Positions 44,697 to 53,811 of a stretch of 64,000 nucleotides of DNA are shown here, piece after piece. This DNA comes from Arthrobacter sp. PvP023 (lineage in GTDB: Bacteria; Actinomycetota; Actinomycetes; Actinomycetales; Micrococcaceae): assembly GCF_017832975.1 (NCBI RefSeq), contig NZ_JAFIBI010000001.1:4092001-4156000 (forward strand), in the 5' to 3' direction. The translations under genes and the position numbers were made by a program. The first letter of the stretch is position 1, and each line of letters opens with the position of its first letter. The notes beneath the pieces were generated by a model. The model searched no databases. It was given only the letters and a program-made list of their open reading frames with translations, and was not told the origin of the DNA.

Positions 44697-45137
44697 GTGA
44701 AAGACCGCATTGTTGTGTCCGCCGTCTGCGTCTATGACCAAACCGGCCGCCTGCTGACCGTCCGCAAGCGCGGCACGGACAAGTTCATGCACCCCGGCGG
44801 TAAACCCGAACCCGGCGAAACCGCGGCCCAGGCCGCCTCGCGTGAACTGCTGGAAGAGGTGGGCATCGCTGTGGCGCCGGAAGACCTCCGCCTCATGGGC
44901 GTGTGGCTTGCCGACGCCGCCAACGAGGCAGCCACGGACATCGAGGCCACGGTTTTCGCCGCTCCGGGCACGTGGAGTGCGCACCCCTCAGCGGAGATAG
45001 CCGAAATCCGCTGGCTCGACCTGGCCGGCGAGCTGCCGCCCGACCTTGCACCGCTGCTGACGGACCACATCCTGCCCGCCCTCGCCGCAGGCCAGGCCCG
45101 GGGCAGCGCCCGGGGCCCGGTGCAGGGCCGGGCCTAG
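44697..45137 (+). CDS. NUDIX hydrolase
   Basis: 146 residues. The NUDIX box Gx5Ex7REUxEExGU is intact (GGKPEPGETAAQA, then SRELLEEVGI), so a diphosphate-cleaving, Mg-dependent enzyme is expected, possibly cleaning up oxidised nucleotides. Start is GTG with AAGGTCGGAG upstream. Its 3' end overlaps the convergent ABC exporter gene by 4 nt. Confidence 0.9.
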   Translation: MKDRIVVSAVCVYDQTGRLLTVRKRGTDKFMHPGGKPEPGETAAQAASRELLEEVGIAVAPEDLRLMGVWLADAANEAATDIEATVFAAPGTWSAHPSAEIAEIRWLDLAGELPPDLAPLLTDHILPALAAGQARGSARGPVQGRA

Positions 45138-47047
45138 AACTCCGGAACGGCCTCTTCCACGACGGCGCTGGCTTCGGCGAACTGCGTGCGGTAGAGCTCC
45201 GAATAGCGGCCTTCCGCGGCGAGCAGCTCGGTGTGGGTGCCGCGCTCCACGATGGTGCCGTCCTCCACCACCAGGATCATGTCCGCGGCGCGCACGGTGG
45301 ACAGCCGGTGGGCGATGACGACGGCGGTGCGGCCCTCGAGCGCCGCCCCCAGGGCAGCCTGCACGGCCGCCTCATTGGTGGAATCCAGGGCTGCCGTGGC
45401 CTCGTCCAGGATCACTACCCGCGGCTGCGCGATCAGGAGCCGGGCAATCGTGAGGCGCTGGCGTTCGCCGCCGGAGAGCCGGTAGCCGCGCTCCCCCACC
45501 ACCGTATCGAGGCCGTCCGGCAGGGACCGGATCATGTACTCGAGCCGGGCCCGGCGCAGCACATCCCACATGTCTTCTTCGGTGGCGTCCGGACGGGCCA
45601 ACCGCAGGTTGGACGCGATGGATTCGTGGAACAGGTGGCCGTCCTGGGTCACCATGCCCAGCGTTGCCCGCATCGAATCAAAGGTGGCGTCACGGACGTC
45701 CAGCCCGCTTCCGGGCGTGGTGCCGCCAAGGCGCACGGCGCCGGAGTCGACGTCGTACAGGCGTGAAAGCAACTGGGCGATGGTGGACTTGCCGGCGCCG
45801 GAGGATCCCACGAGGGCCACGGTCTGGCCGGGTTCCACCCGGAAGCTGATGCCGTGCAGCACTTCTTCGCCGCCGCGGGTGTCCAGGGTGGACACGTCCT
45901 CAAGGGACGCCAGTGACACCTTGTCAGCGGAGGGGTAGGCGAAGCGGACGTCGTCGAACTCCACGGACACCGGTCCCGGCGGCACCTCCACGGCGTCGGG
46001 CTTCTGCTGGATGAGGGGCTTGAGGTCCAGGATCTCGAAGACCCGCTCGAAACTGACCAGTGCGCTCATGATCTCCACCCGTGCATTGGATAGGGCGGTG
46101 AGCGGCGCATAGAGGCGCGTGAGCAGCAGTGCCAGCACCACGACGTCGCCCGCGGCCAACTGCCCCTGCAAGGCGAGGAAGCCGCCCAGCCCGTACACGA
46201 GGGCGAGCGCCAGCGCCGAGACCAGGGTCAGTGCGGTGACAAACGTGAACTGGAGCATGGCGGTCCGTACGCCGATGTCCCGGACGCGGCCGGCACGGAC
46301 GGCGAACTCGCGGGATTCCTCGTCGGGGCGGCCGAAGAGCTTGACCAGCGTCGCTCCGGGCGCAGAGAAGCGTTCGGTCATCTGCGTGCCCATGGCGGCG
46401 TTGTGTTCGGCGGCCTCGCGCCGAAGGTCGGCCAGTTTGGACCCCATCCGGCGTGCCGGGATGAGGAAGATCGGCAGCAGGATCATGGCCAGCACGGTCA
46501 CGAGCCAGGACTTGCCCAGCATCACCACGAGGGTCAGCGCCAAAGCCACCACGTTGCTGACCACGCCTGACAGCGTGCCGGCGAAAGCGGACTGCGCGCC
46601 GATGACGTCGTTGTTCAGCCGGCTGACCAGGGCTCCGGTCCGGGTGCGGGTGAAGAAGGCGATGGGCATCTTCTGGACGTGGTCGAACACCTTGGTGCGC
46701 AGGTCCACGATCACGCCCTCGCCGATGGTGGAGGACAGCCAGCGCGTCACGAGCCCAAGCCCGGCTTCGGCGACGGCCACGACGGCGATCAGCACGGCCA
46801 GCCGGATCACCACGTCGACGCCCACGCCGGCGATGATGGCGTCCACCACCTGGCCGGCAAGGACGGGTGTGGCCACCGCAAGGACTGCCGTAGCGATGGA
46901 CAGCAGCACGAAGGCGATCAGCTTGCCACGATGCGGCCGGGCGAAGCCGAACACGCGCTTCAGGGTGGCCTTGGAGAACGGCTTGGAACCGCTGGAGGCC
47001 CGTGTGATGTTGTAAAGGGAGCTCCAGGCTACCCGGTCCATGCTCAT
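45134..47047 (-). CDS. ABC exporter, fused membrane and ATPase domains
   Basis: 637 residues. Six-helix membrane domain in about residues 30-340, ATPase domain in about 380-625 with Walker A VGSSGAGKST, signature LSGGERQRLTIARLL and Walker B VVILDEATAALD. This is a half-size exporter that works as a homodimer, moving lipid, drug or peptide. Its start overlaps the stop of the ABC-F gene as ATGA, so the two are made together, and it may export the compound the ABC-F protein guards against. Confidence 0.92.
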   Translation of the reverse strand: MSMDRVAWSSLYNITRASSGSKPFSKATLKRVFGFARPHRGKLIAFVLLSIATAVLAVATPVLAGQVVDAIIAGVGVDVVIRLAVLIAVVAVAEAGLGLVTRWLSSTIGEGVIVDLRTKVFDHVQKMPIAFFTRTRTGALVSRLNNDVIGAQSAFAGTLSGVVSNVVALALTLVVMLGKSWLVTVLAMILLPIFLIPARRMGSKLADLRREAAEHNAAMGTQMTERFSAPGATLVKLFGRPDEESREFAVRAGRVRDIGVRTAMLQFTFVTALTLVSALALALVYGLGGFLALQGQLAAGDVVVLALLLTRLYAPLTALSNARVEIMSALVSFERVFEILDLKPLIQQKPDAVEVPPGPVSVEFDDVRFAYPSADKVSLASLEDVSTLDTRGGEEVLHGISFRVEPGQTVALVGSSGAGKSTIAQLLSRLYDVDSGAVRLGGTTPGSGLDVRDATFDSMRATLGMVTQDGHLFHESIASNLRLARPDATEEDMWDVLRRARLEYMIRSLPDGLDTVVGERGYRLSGGERQRLTIARLLIAQPRVVILDEATAALDSTNEAAVQAALGAALEGRTAVVIAHRLSTVRAADMILVVEDGTIVERGTHTELLAAEGRYSELYRTQFAEASAVVEEAVPEF

Positions 47048-48753
47048 CTTGGCTGGCCTTTCGTGGCGCGTTCATTGGCTCGGTCCGTGCCGCCGTGCGG
47101 CGATCCTGAGTCGGCGTGCTGTTCGGTCACCACGCCGTCCTCGACATTCCACCGGACGTCCAGGCGCACGTTTTCCAGCAGCCGCCGGTCGTGGGTCACC
47201 AGGAGCAGCGCGCCGTCGTAGCTTTCCAATGCTTCTTCGAGTTGCTCGATCGCGGGCAGGTCCAGGTGGTTGGTGGGCTCATCGAGGACCAGCAGGTTCA
47301 CGCCGCGAGCCTGCAGCAGCGCCAGCGCCGCGCGGGTCCGCTCGCCCGGGGAGAGCGAGTCGACCGGGCGGGAGGTGTGGTCCGCCTTGAGGCCGAATTT
47401 GGCGAGCAGGGTGCGGACCTCCGCCGGGGTCAGCTCGGTCAGGACAGCTTCGACGGCGTCACCCAGCATGAGATGCCCGGCCAGCAGGCCGCGGGCCTGG
47501 TCGATCTCGCCGACAGCTACCGAAGCGCCCATCGCGGCGTTGCCGGAATCGGGCTCCCGGATCCCCAGCAGGAGCCGCAGGAGCGTGGACTTGCCAGCTC
47601 CGTTGGGCCCCGTGATGCCGATCCGCTCCCCCGCGTTGAGCTGCAGGTTAACGGGCCCGAGGGTGAAGTCGCCCTGGCGGACGACGGCGTCGCGCAGCGT
47701 TGCCACCACTGCGCTGGACCGCGGCGCCTGGCCAATGCTGAACTGCAGCTGCCACTCCTTGCGGGGTTCCTCGACTTCGTCGAGGCGGGCGATCCTGGAT
47801 TCCATCTGCCGCACCTTCTGGGCCTGCTTCTCCGATGATTCGGTGGAAGCCGCACGGCGGATCTTGTCATTGTCCGGACTTTTCTTCATGGCGTTGCGCA
47901 CGCCCTGGGAGCTCCACTCGCGCTGCGTCCTGGCACGAGAGACCAGATCCGCCTTGGTGGAGGCGAACTCTTCGTAGCGCTCCCGGGCATGACGGCGCGC
48001 CACGGCGCGTTCCTCCAGGAATGCCTCATATCCGCCGTCGTACACCGCCACGGAGTTCTGTGCCAGGTCCAGCTCCACGATGGTGGTGACGCAGCGGGCC
48101 AGGAATTCACGATCATGGGACACCAGCACCACGCCGCCGCGGAGGCCCTGCACGAATGATTCAAGCTTGGCCAGTCCGTTGAGGTCCAGGTCGTTCGTGG
48201 GCTCATCGAGCAGCACCACGTCGAAGCGGCTTAGCAGCAGGGCAGCCAGCGCCACACGGGCAGCCTGCCCGCCGGAAAGTCCGGTCATGAGGGCGTCCGG
48301 CCCCACCTCCAGCCCCAGGTCGGCAAGGACCGGTGCGATCCGCTCGTCAAGGTCCGCCGCGCCGGAGGCCATCCAGCGGTCGAATGCCAGGGAATAGGCG
48401 TCGTCGGAGCCGGGGGCGCCCGAACCGAGGGCCTCCGCCGTGGACTCCATGTCCGCCGTCGCCTGGGCGCAGCCGGTACGGCGCGCCACGTAGTCCGCCA
48501 CGGTTTCGCCCGGAATGCGTTCGTGTTCCTGCGGCAGCCAGCCAACGAAGGCGTCCGACGGAGCCAGGCTGACCGATCCCGCCAGGCGCTGGTCCACACC
48601 GGCCAGCAGCCGGAGCAGGGTGGATTTGCCGGCGCCGTTCGCACCCACAACGCCCACAACGTCGCCCGGCGCCACCGTGAGGGAAAGTTTTGAGAAGAGT
48701 GTGCGGTGGTCGTGACCGCCCGAAAGGTCTTTGGCAACAAGGGTTGCAGTCAT
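47044..48753 (-). CDS. ABC-F family ATPase (ribosome protection type)
   Basis: 569 residues with two ATPase domains and no membrane segment. First domain: GANGAGKSTLLRLL, LSGGQAARVAL, VLLDEPTNDLD. Second: GPNGAGKSTLLRLL, LSPGERTRAAL, VLDEPTNHLDLPA. The charged linker between them (about residues 230-320) is the part that reaches into the ribosome in antibiotic-resistance members. Start is ATG with AGAGGA upstream. The upstream leader ORF and the coupled exporter both suit an antibiotic-inducible resistance unit. Confidence 0.9.
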   Translation of the reverse strand: MTATLVAKDLSGGHDHRTLFSKLSLTVAPGDVVGVVGANGAGKSTLLRLLAGVDQRLAGSVSLAPSDAFVGWLPQEHERIPGETVADYVARRTGCAQATADMESTAEALGSGAPGSDDAYSLAFDRWMASGAADLDERIAPVLADLGLEVGPDALMTGLSGGQAARVALAALLLSRFDVVLLDEPTNDLDLNGLAKLESFVQGLRGGVVLVSHDREFLARCVTTIVELDLAQNSVAVYDGGYEAFLEERAVARRHARERYEEFASTKADLVSRARTQREWSSQGVRNAMKKSPDNDKIRRAASTESSEKQAQKVRQMESRIARLDEVEEPRKEWQLQFSIGQAPRSSAVVATLRDAVVRQGDFTLGPVNLQLNAGERIGITGPNGAGKSTLLRLLLGIREPDSGNAAMGASVAVGEIDQARGLLAGHLMLGDAVEAVLTELTPAEVRTLLAKFGLKADHTSRPVDSLSPGERTRAALALLQARGVNLLVLDEPTNHLDLPAIEQLEEALESYDGALLLVTHDRRLLENVRLDVRWNVEDGVVTEQHADSGSPHGGTDRANERATKGQPR

Positions 48754-48765
48754 TAGTCCATCCTC

Positions 48766-48873
48766 TCACTGCGGCCCAAAACGGCCTGAAATGCCGCCGG
48801 GCATGGAAGAACCCGCTGGTCCGGACTTGGGGGGTGTACGGACCAACGGGTTCGACCATTTAGCATAGTTCAT
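48766..48873 (-). CDS. 35-codon leader peptide ORF upstream of the ABC-F gene
   Basis: Too short to be called automatically. It runs from ATG at 48873 to TGA at 48768-48766, begins MNYAKWSNPLVR and ends ISGRFGPQ, with a run of prolines and glycines between. A purine-rich GGGGGG stretch lies 3 nt before the ATG. It ends 12 nt before the ABC-F start. The interior carries a 15-bp inverted repeat. Leader peptides of this kind control many ABC-F and macrolide-resistance genes by drug-dependent ribosome stalling. Whether this one stalls is inferred. Confidence 0.6.
   Translation of the reverse strand: MNYAKWSNPLVRTPPKSGPAGSSMPGGISGRFGPQ
48809..48853 (-). promoter_or_regulatory. Hairpin inside the leader ORF
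   Basis: GAACCCGCTGGTCCG (48809-48823) pairs with CGGACCAACGGGTTC (48839-48853), with one mismatch at 48816/48846 and a 15-nt loop. It lies within the leader reading frame, where a stalled ribosome would disrupt it. Confidence 0.6.
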
Positions 48874-48935
48874 ATACCCCCCGCCGTAAAATCGACCGAC
48901 CACAACCGACCGAGCCACCCTGCAGGAAGCCATAC

Positions 48936-49679
48936 ATGCCACTCCCCGCTAAGGCGTTCCAACGCTGGCTTCACGGAATCGCGCCCCAGGCGAGCACTGC
49001 CGACATCTGCAGGATCTCCGGGGTCAAGCGGACCACCCTGGCGCAGCAGCTGGTCCGCGGGAAGGTGGCCGAAAGCACCGTTGTCAGCATCAGCCGGGCC
49101 TTCAACATCAATCCCGTATCGGCACTGGCCACATTCCAGAACTACAGCGAGCTGACCGGAAGCCCCTTACCTCCCACTGCCGCGGAGCTGGTCAGCCAGA
49201 TCGCCACCATGGATCTGCTGAAGGCGGTCATTGCCCGCTCCGCCGGGGCGGGAGGGGACGGAGCGGACCAGCCGCAGCCGGCCCCGCCCCTGACCACCGT
49301 CCCGCATGCAACGTCCGTCAAGAACTGGGTTGATGCGATCGACGACGGCGAGCTGCGGCACCGGGTTTCCTCGGCCACCGGAATCGCCCCGCAGAACTAC
49401 TCCGCCCAGCTGACTGCCAACCGGTTGACTCCGGAGCTGGCCATCGCCACGTCCAAGGCAGCAGGGGTGGGACTGACCGGGGGCCTGGTAGCCACCGGAA
49501 TGATCACCGAGGCGGAGGCCGGGTGGCCACCGGGGGCGAGGCAGGCAGCCTTGGATGCTTTGTCCGACGGCGAGCTGGCGACCCTGGCCGGCGACAGGCT
49601 GCAGGCGCTTGGGAAGACACTCAAGCGCCAGGAACAAGACCACGAACAAACCAAAACGATCTGGGAGAACCTCGGATGA
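48936..49679 (+). CDS. Protein with two HTH-like repeats, probable partner of the next gene
   Basis: 247 residues. The two halves look like diverged copies of one HTH unit: residues about 20-65 (ADICRISGVKRTTLAQQLVRG) and about 143-190 (LRHRVSSATGIAPQNYSAQL). A proline-rich linker separates them, and the last 40 residues are charged and helical. No named family is certain. It overlaps the following membrane-protein gene as ATGA (49676-49679), so the two are coupled. Confidence 0.6.
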   Translation: MPLPAKAFQRWLHGIAPQASTADICRISGVKRTTLAQQLVRGKVAESTVVSISRAFNINPVSALATFQNYSELTGSPLPPTAAELVSQIATMDLLKAVIARSAGAGGDGADQPQPAPPLTTVPHATSVKNWVDAIDDGELRHRVSSATGIAPQNYSAQLTANRLTPELAIATSKAAGVGLTGGLVATGMITEAEAGWPPGARQAALDALSDGELATLAGDRLQALGKTLKRQEQDHEQTKTIWENLG

Positions 49680-50407
49680 TCGAGATCCTGCAATGGTCCA
49701 CCCTGGCCGTATGCTGCGCCGCTGCAGTGGCGCGCATTCCGAGTGCGGTCAGGGGTGAGAATAGGTCGCTCTTCTATATTTTCGTGCTGGCCACCCTCGC
49801 GATTCTGCTCAGTATCGACGGCCCCTACATCGCCATCGACCAACTGCTCGGCGGCACCAACGTCACCAACCTCGTCCTTCGGTTCGTGATCTACATCGTC
49901 ATTCTCCTTGCCGGCTACCGCATCGCCAGGGGCTTCAGCGCTCCCAAAAGTGTCCGGCTGATCCTGGGTCCAATGGGGCTTGGTATCTTGGCGGTGATTG
50001 CCGCGGCTACCCTAGTGCTCTTCCTTCTGGCTGATACAGACGGCAGCGTCACGGGACTCACCACGCTACCGTCCCGAAGCCCCCGGAATGCGCAGCTAAT
50101 CGAGCTCTATGCCGCTGCTGGCCGCCTCTATCCGGCGTACGTGGCGGCCTGCCTTCTTCCGGCGACTTTAGCCGCTGCTTCTTCCAGCCTGGCCACGTCA
50201 ATCCGCTGGGGCGCAGGACTGCTGTCCGTGGCATTTATTGCACTCCCGGCAGGGACGTTCTATCCCCTCTTGCCGGACGAGCTGGGCCCGCTAAAGGCCC
50301 TCATCAACTACGTGGCCGCATTGACGCTGGTGGTGGGCCTGCTGACGATCTGGTTGGCCCGCGTTCGGACGCAGGCGGCCGCGCGAAGGTCATCTACTGC
50401 AAAGTAG
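49676..50407 (+). CDS. Membrane protein, possibly MAB_1171c/DUF6545-like
   Basis: 243 residues with about seven hydrophobic helices. The first half (ARIPSAVRGENRSLFYIF, LSIDGPYIAIDQLLGG, NLVLRFVIYIVILLAGYR) is reminiscent of MAB_1171c-type actinobacterial proteins, which often lie beside HTH genes. The match is from memory and modest. Start overlaps the preceding stop as ATGA. Base composition is slightly lower in GC than in neighbouring genes. Confidence 0.55.
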   Translation: MIEILQWSTLAVCCAAAVARIPSAVRGENRSLFYIFVLATLAILLSIDGPYIAIDQLLGGTNVTNLVLRFVIYIVILLAGYRIARGFSAPKSVRLILGPMGLGILAVIAAATLVLFLLADTDGSVTGLTTLPSRSPRNAQLIELYAAAGRLYPAYVAACLLPATLAAASSSLATSIRWGAGLLSVAFIALPAGTFYPLLPDELGPLKALINYVAALTLVVGLLTIWLARVRTQAAARRSSTAK

Positions 50408-50415
50408 GCTTAGGG

Positions 50416-50462
50416 CTTTCACAAAATCATTAGAACGTGAGAGAATCATGAAAGTGTGAAAG
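50416..50462. repeat. Inverted repeat after the HTH/membrane-protein pair
   Basis: CTTTCACA (50416-50423) and TGTGAAAG (50455-50462) are exact inverse copies separated by 31 AT-rich nt, in a gap of about 200 nt without a gene. A second hairpin, GAGTGG-GGCGG with CCGCC-CCACTC, is at 50537-50571 and may end the mannosidase transcript. Confidence 0.4.
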
Positions 50463-50609
50463 TGACTGCCGGCTGGCGTCGAGAACGGGGACAATCCGTT
50501 CGACTCCGGGCGGCCACTGAGCGCTATTGGGGGGATGAGTGGTGGCGGGCCGTTGGGGACCGCCCCCACTCAGCCTGTTTAACGGCCGGACCACCTCAGC
50601 CGCGGGGCC

Positions 50610-53600
50610 TCAGCGGGCAAACCGCAGCGTGAGCAGCTGGAACGGACGCAACGTCAGCTTGGCGGAATCCCGGCCGGTTTCGACACCCGGGCCCGCTACC
50701 GGTCGCTCCAGCAGGTCCACTGCCTGCACTTCCCTGGTATCAAAATTGGCCGTCAAGATCCCCTCGGACCGCTCCCCCAGGGACTCATAGAGACGCACAA
50801 TGACGTCACCGGACCCGTCCTCCGCCAGCTTCACCGACTCCACCACGATTCCCTGGTTGAACACCGTGAACAGCGGACGGACAGCGTTGGCGCCCCTCAC
50901 GATCCGCGGGGCCAGGTTGGTCCGGTAGCCCTCCTCCACGGCGTCGGCAATGGCCGCCCCGGGCCTGATGGTCACCAGCAGCTCGTGCCGCCCGCGGTCG
51001 GCGTCGGGATCCGGATACTTGGGTGCGCGCAGCAGCGAGGTGCGGACGGTGGTGGTGGTCCCGCCGTCGTCCCTCACAGAGCGGGTGACATCGTGTCCGT
51101 AGCTGGAGGCGTTGGTAACCGCCACACCGTAACCCGGCTCCGCCACGTGGATCCAGCGGTGGGCACAGATTTCGAACTTGGCTGCCTCCCAGGATGTGTT
51201 GGTGTGGGTGGGCCGGAAGACATGCCCGAACTGCGTCTCCGATGCTGAGCGGTCCGCCCGTACGTCCAGGGGGAAGCCGATCTTGAGCAGCTTTTCGCGT
51301 TCCTGCCAATCCACGGAGGTCAGGATGCCCAGCGAGCCGGACCCCGCCTCCAGCGAAATCCGCTGGGTGATCGCGGACGCGCCCGCCAGCCGCTCCACCA
51401 CGACGACGGCGTCCCAGCCGCCCCGCTCGAGCGTCACCGAATGCGCGTCCGTCAGTGAGGTGACGTTGCGGCGGTAGAACTCGTCGATGTCCCATGCGTC
51501 CCACTCGTTGGGCGTATCGCGGTGGAGTTCCAGATGGTTCCCGTACTGGCCGGGGGCGATAGCATCGCGGCCGCTTGCATGGTCGACGAGGGAGGTCACG
51601 AGTCCGTTCGAGTCCAGCACGGCCCTGATCACGCCGTTGTCCAGGATGTATCCCCCGGCGTGCTCGGTGACCGTCACCGGGTGATCGCTCCGAACAGGTT
51701 CGGCGGCCGCCAGAGCGGATACGCCGCTGCGTTCGTGCGGCGCGGCGTTCAGCAGGAACTCGCGGCTGCCCTCACCGAGCATGGCGCGCGCGGCGTCGGC
51801 AATGATGGCCTCAAGGGCTTCCGAGATGGCCGCGTAGTTCCGCTCTGCGTCCTGATGGACCCAGGCAATGGAACTGCCGGGCAGGATGTCGTGGAACTGC
51901 TGCAGCAGGACCAGCCGCCATAGTCGCTTCAGCTCGGCCGCCGGATAAGCGAACCCGCCGGCGGTGCGCACGGACGCCGTGGCACACCACAGTTCGGCCT
52001 CGCGGAGCAGGTGTTCGCTGCGCCGGTTACCCCGTTTGGTCTTGGCCTGGCTGGTGTAGGTCCCGCGGTGCAGCTCCAGGTACATCTCCCCCACCCACAC
52101 GGGCAGGGACGTGTATTCAGTCTGCGCCTGGGTGAAGAAATTCGCAGCCGTTCCGATCCGGACCCTCGGCGATCCTTCCAGGTCGGCGGTGCGGTGGGCT
52201 GCGGCGATCATCTCCCGCGTCGGTCCGCCGCCGCCATCGCCGTAGCCGAACGGGACCAGGGAGACAGTACCGCGGCCGTGATCGCGGTAGTTCCGTTCCG
52301 CGTGCGCCAGTTCCCGGCCGCTCAGCTCCGAATTGTAGGTGTCAACGGGCGGGAAGTGGGTGAACAGCCGAGTGCCGTCGATTCCTTCCCAGTTGAAGGT
52401 GTGGTGCGGCATCCTGTTGACCTGGTTCCAGGAGATCTTCTGGGTCAGGAACCACTTGCTGCCGGCAGCCTTGACGATCTGCGGCAGTGCAGCCGAGTAG
52501 CCGAAGGAATCGGGCAGCCATGCCTCCCGGCACTCCACGCCAAACTCGTCGAGGAAGAACTTCTTGCCTTCGATGAACTGCCGGGCCATGGCCTCACCGC
52601 CCGGCATGTTGGTGTCGGATTCCACCCACATGCCGCCGACCGGCACGAATTGGCCCGCCTTGACCTTCTCGCGGATCCGGCCGAACAGCTCGGGATAGAA
52701 CTCCTTCATCCACGCGAGCTGCTGCGCCGACGAGCAGGAGAAAACGAAGTCAGGAGACTCGTCCATCAGGGCCACGACGTTGGAGAACGTGCGCGCGCAC
52801 TTGCGGATGGTCTCCCGGACCGGCCACAGCCACGCCGAATCGATGTGCGCGTGGCCTGTGGCGACCAGCTGATGGGCCGAGGCGTACGCCGGGCGGGAGA
52901 GAACCTCAGCCAGGGCTGCACGGCCTGCAGCCGCGGTGCCGGGAACGTCGTCCGGATCCATGACGTCCAGCATCCGCTCCAGGGCGCGCAGGATCTCGTG
53001 GCGACGCGGCAGTTCCATCGGGAGCTCATGCATGAGTCCGCTGAGCGTCCATACGTCCTGCTGCAGTTCCCACACCGTCTGGTTGAGCTCGGCGATGGCC
53101 ATGGCGCCCAGCCGGTATTTGGTGTCGCTCCCCGCCGTTGCCTTGTCGCCGTAGGGCATTGCCGCGAAAGTCCACCCCTGGGCAACATCCGGGTTGGCGG
53201 CGGCTTCCACGTAGAAGTCCACTGCCATCCCGCTGCCGAGGAGCTTCAGTGGAATGTACTGGTTCCGCGGCGAGATGGCCTTGATGATGGTGCCGTCCGG
53301 CCGCCAGGCGATCCCTTCGCACTGAAAGCCCGGGAGCTCCCGGGTGAACCCGAGGTCCACCACTATTTCCACCGCGGTATCGGGAGCCGTGCCCCAGGAA
53401 TCGGGCACTTCACCCTGCAGCCTCAGCCATTTGGTGCTCCAGGGGCGGCCCCACGCCGATCCGTGCTCCAGCGGCACGAAGTCGTGGCGGAGGGCCTCCA
53501 GAACGGAGACAGGCTCGTCCGGAACGTCCCAGGCGCTGAGGTTCAGCGGAACGCTGCGGGAGTACACCGCGGGGTCCACGCGTTCGCGCATGAAGCGGTC

Positions 53601-53636
53601 AAGACGGACTTCCGTGATGCGGCGGTCGTCGTGCAA
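50610..53636 (-). CDS. Alpha-mannosidase, glycoside hydrolase family 38
   Basis: 1008 residues, normal for bacterial GH38. The zinc and substrate site HAHIDSAWLWPVRETIRK, the segment VGGMWVESDTNMPGGEA, and the following LPDSFGYSAALPQI are family hallmarks; the nucleophile aspartate is expected in the last of these. It removes alpha-linked mannose, probably from imported glycans, since there is no signal peptide. It has no sugar-transport neighbour and is leftward after the molybdenum-cofactor operon. Confidence 0.93.
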   Translation of the reverse strand: MHDDRRITEVRLDRFMRERVDPAVYSRSVPLNLSAWDVPDEPVSVLEALRHDFVPLEHGSAWGRPWSTKWLRLQGEVPDSWGTAPDTAVEIVVDLGFTRELPGFQCEGIAWRPDGTIIKAISPRNQYIPLKLLGSGMAVDFYVEAAANPDVAQGWTFAAMPYGDKATAGSDTKYRLGAMAIAELNQTVWELQQDVWTLSGLMHELPMELPRRHEILRALERMLDVMDPDDVPGTAAAGRAALAEVLSRPAYASAHQLVATGHAHIDSAWLWPVRETIRKCARTFSNVVALMDESPDFVFSCSSAQQLAWMKEFYPELFGRIREKVKAGQFVPVGGMWVESDTNMPGGEAMARQFIEGKKFFLDEFGVECREAWLPDSFGYSAALPQIVKAAGSKWFLTQKISWNQVNRMPHHTFNWEGIDGTRLFTHFPPVDTYNSELSGRELAHAERNYRDHGRGTVSLVPFGYGDGGGGPTREMIAAAHRTADLEGSPRVRIGTAANFFTQAQTEYTSLPVWVGEMYLELHRGTYTSQAKTKRGNRRSEHLLREAELWCATASVRTAGGFAYPAAELKRLWRLVLLQQFHDILPGSSIAWVHQDAERNYAAISEALEAIIADAARAMLGEGSREFLLNAAPHERSGVSALAAAEPVRSDHPVTVTEHAGGYILDNGVIRAVLDSNGLVTSLVDHASGRDAIAPGQYGNHLELHRDTPNEWDAWDIDEFYRRNVTSLTDAHSVTLERGGWDAVVVVERLAGASAITQRISLEAGSGSLGILTSVDWQEREKLLKIGFPLDVRADRSASETQFGHVFRPTHTNTSWEAAKFEICAHRWIHVAEPGYGVAVTNASSYGHDVTRSVRDDGGTTTTVRTSLLRAPKYPDPDADRGRHELLVTIRPGAAIADAVEEGYRTNLAPRIVRGANAVRPLFTVFNQGIVVESVKLAEDGSGDVIVRLYESLGERSEGILTANFDTREVQAVDLLERPVAGPGVETGRDSAKLTLRPFQLLTLRFAR

Positions 53637-53811
53637 TGTAGTCCTCTTTAATGCCTGTTGTATGGAAGCTGACAGCTGGTTCGCGGTATGCGCCCAGGCG
53701 TTGGCTTCAGCTTATGTGCAAGCCCGTGGACTCAGCCGAAGGAGCGGATCGGCGCGTCCATTCGATGGATAAAATCTACTGCGCCGGGCCCAATAAACCA
53801 AGCATTTTGCC

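Noticed and set aside
48347..48859. 170-codon frame overlapping the ABC-F start
   Set aside because: Runs into the ABC-F gene in another frame with Arg-rich composition. The separate 35-codon frame ending before the ABC-F start is the plausible one.
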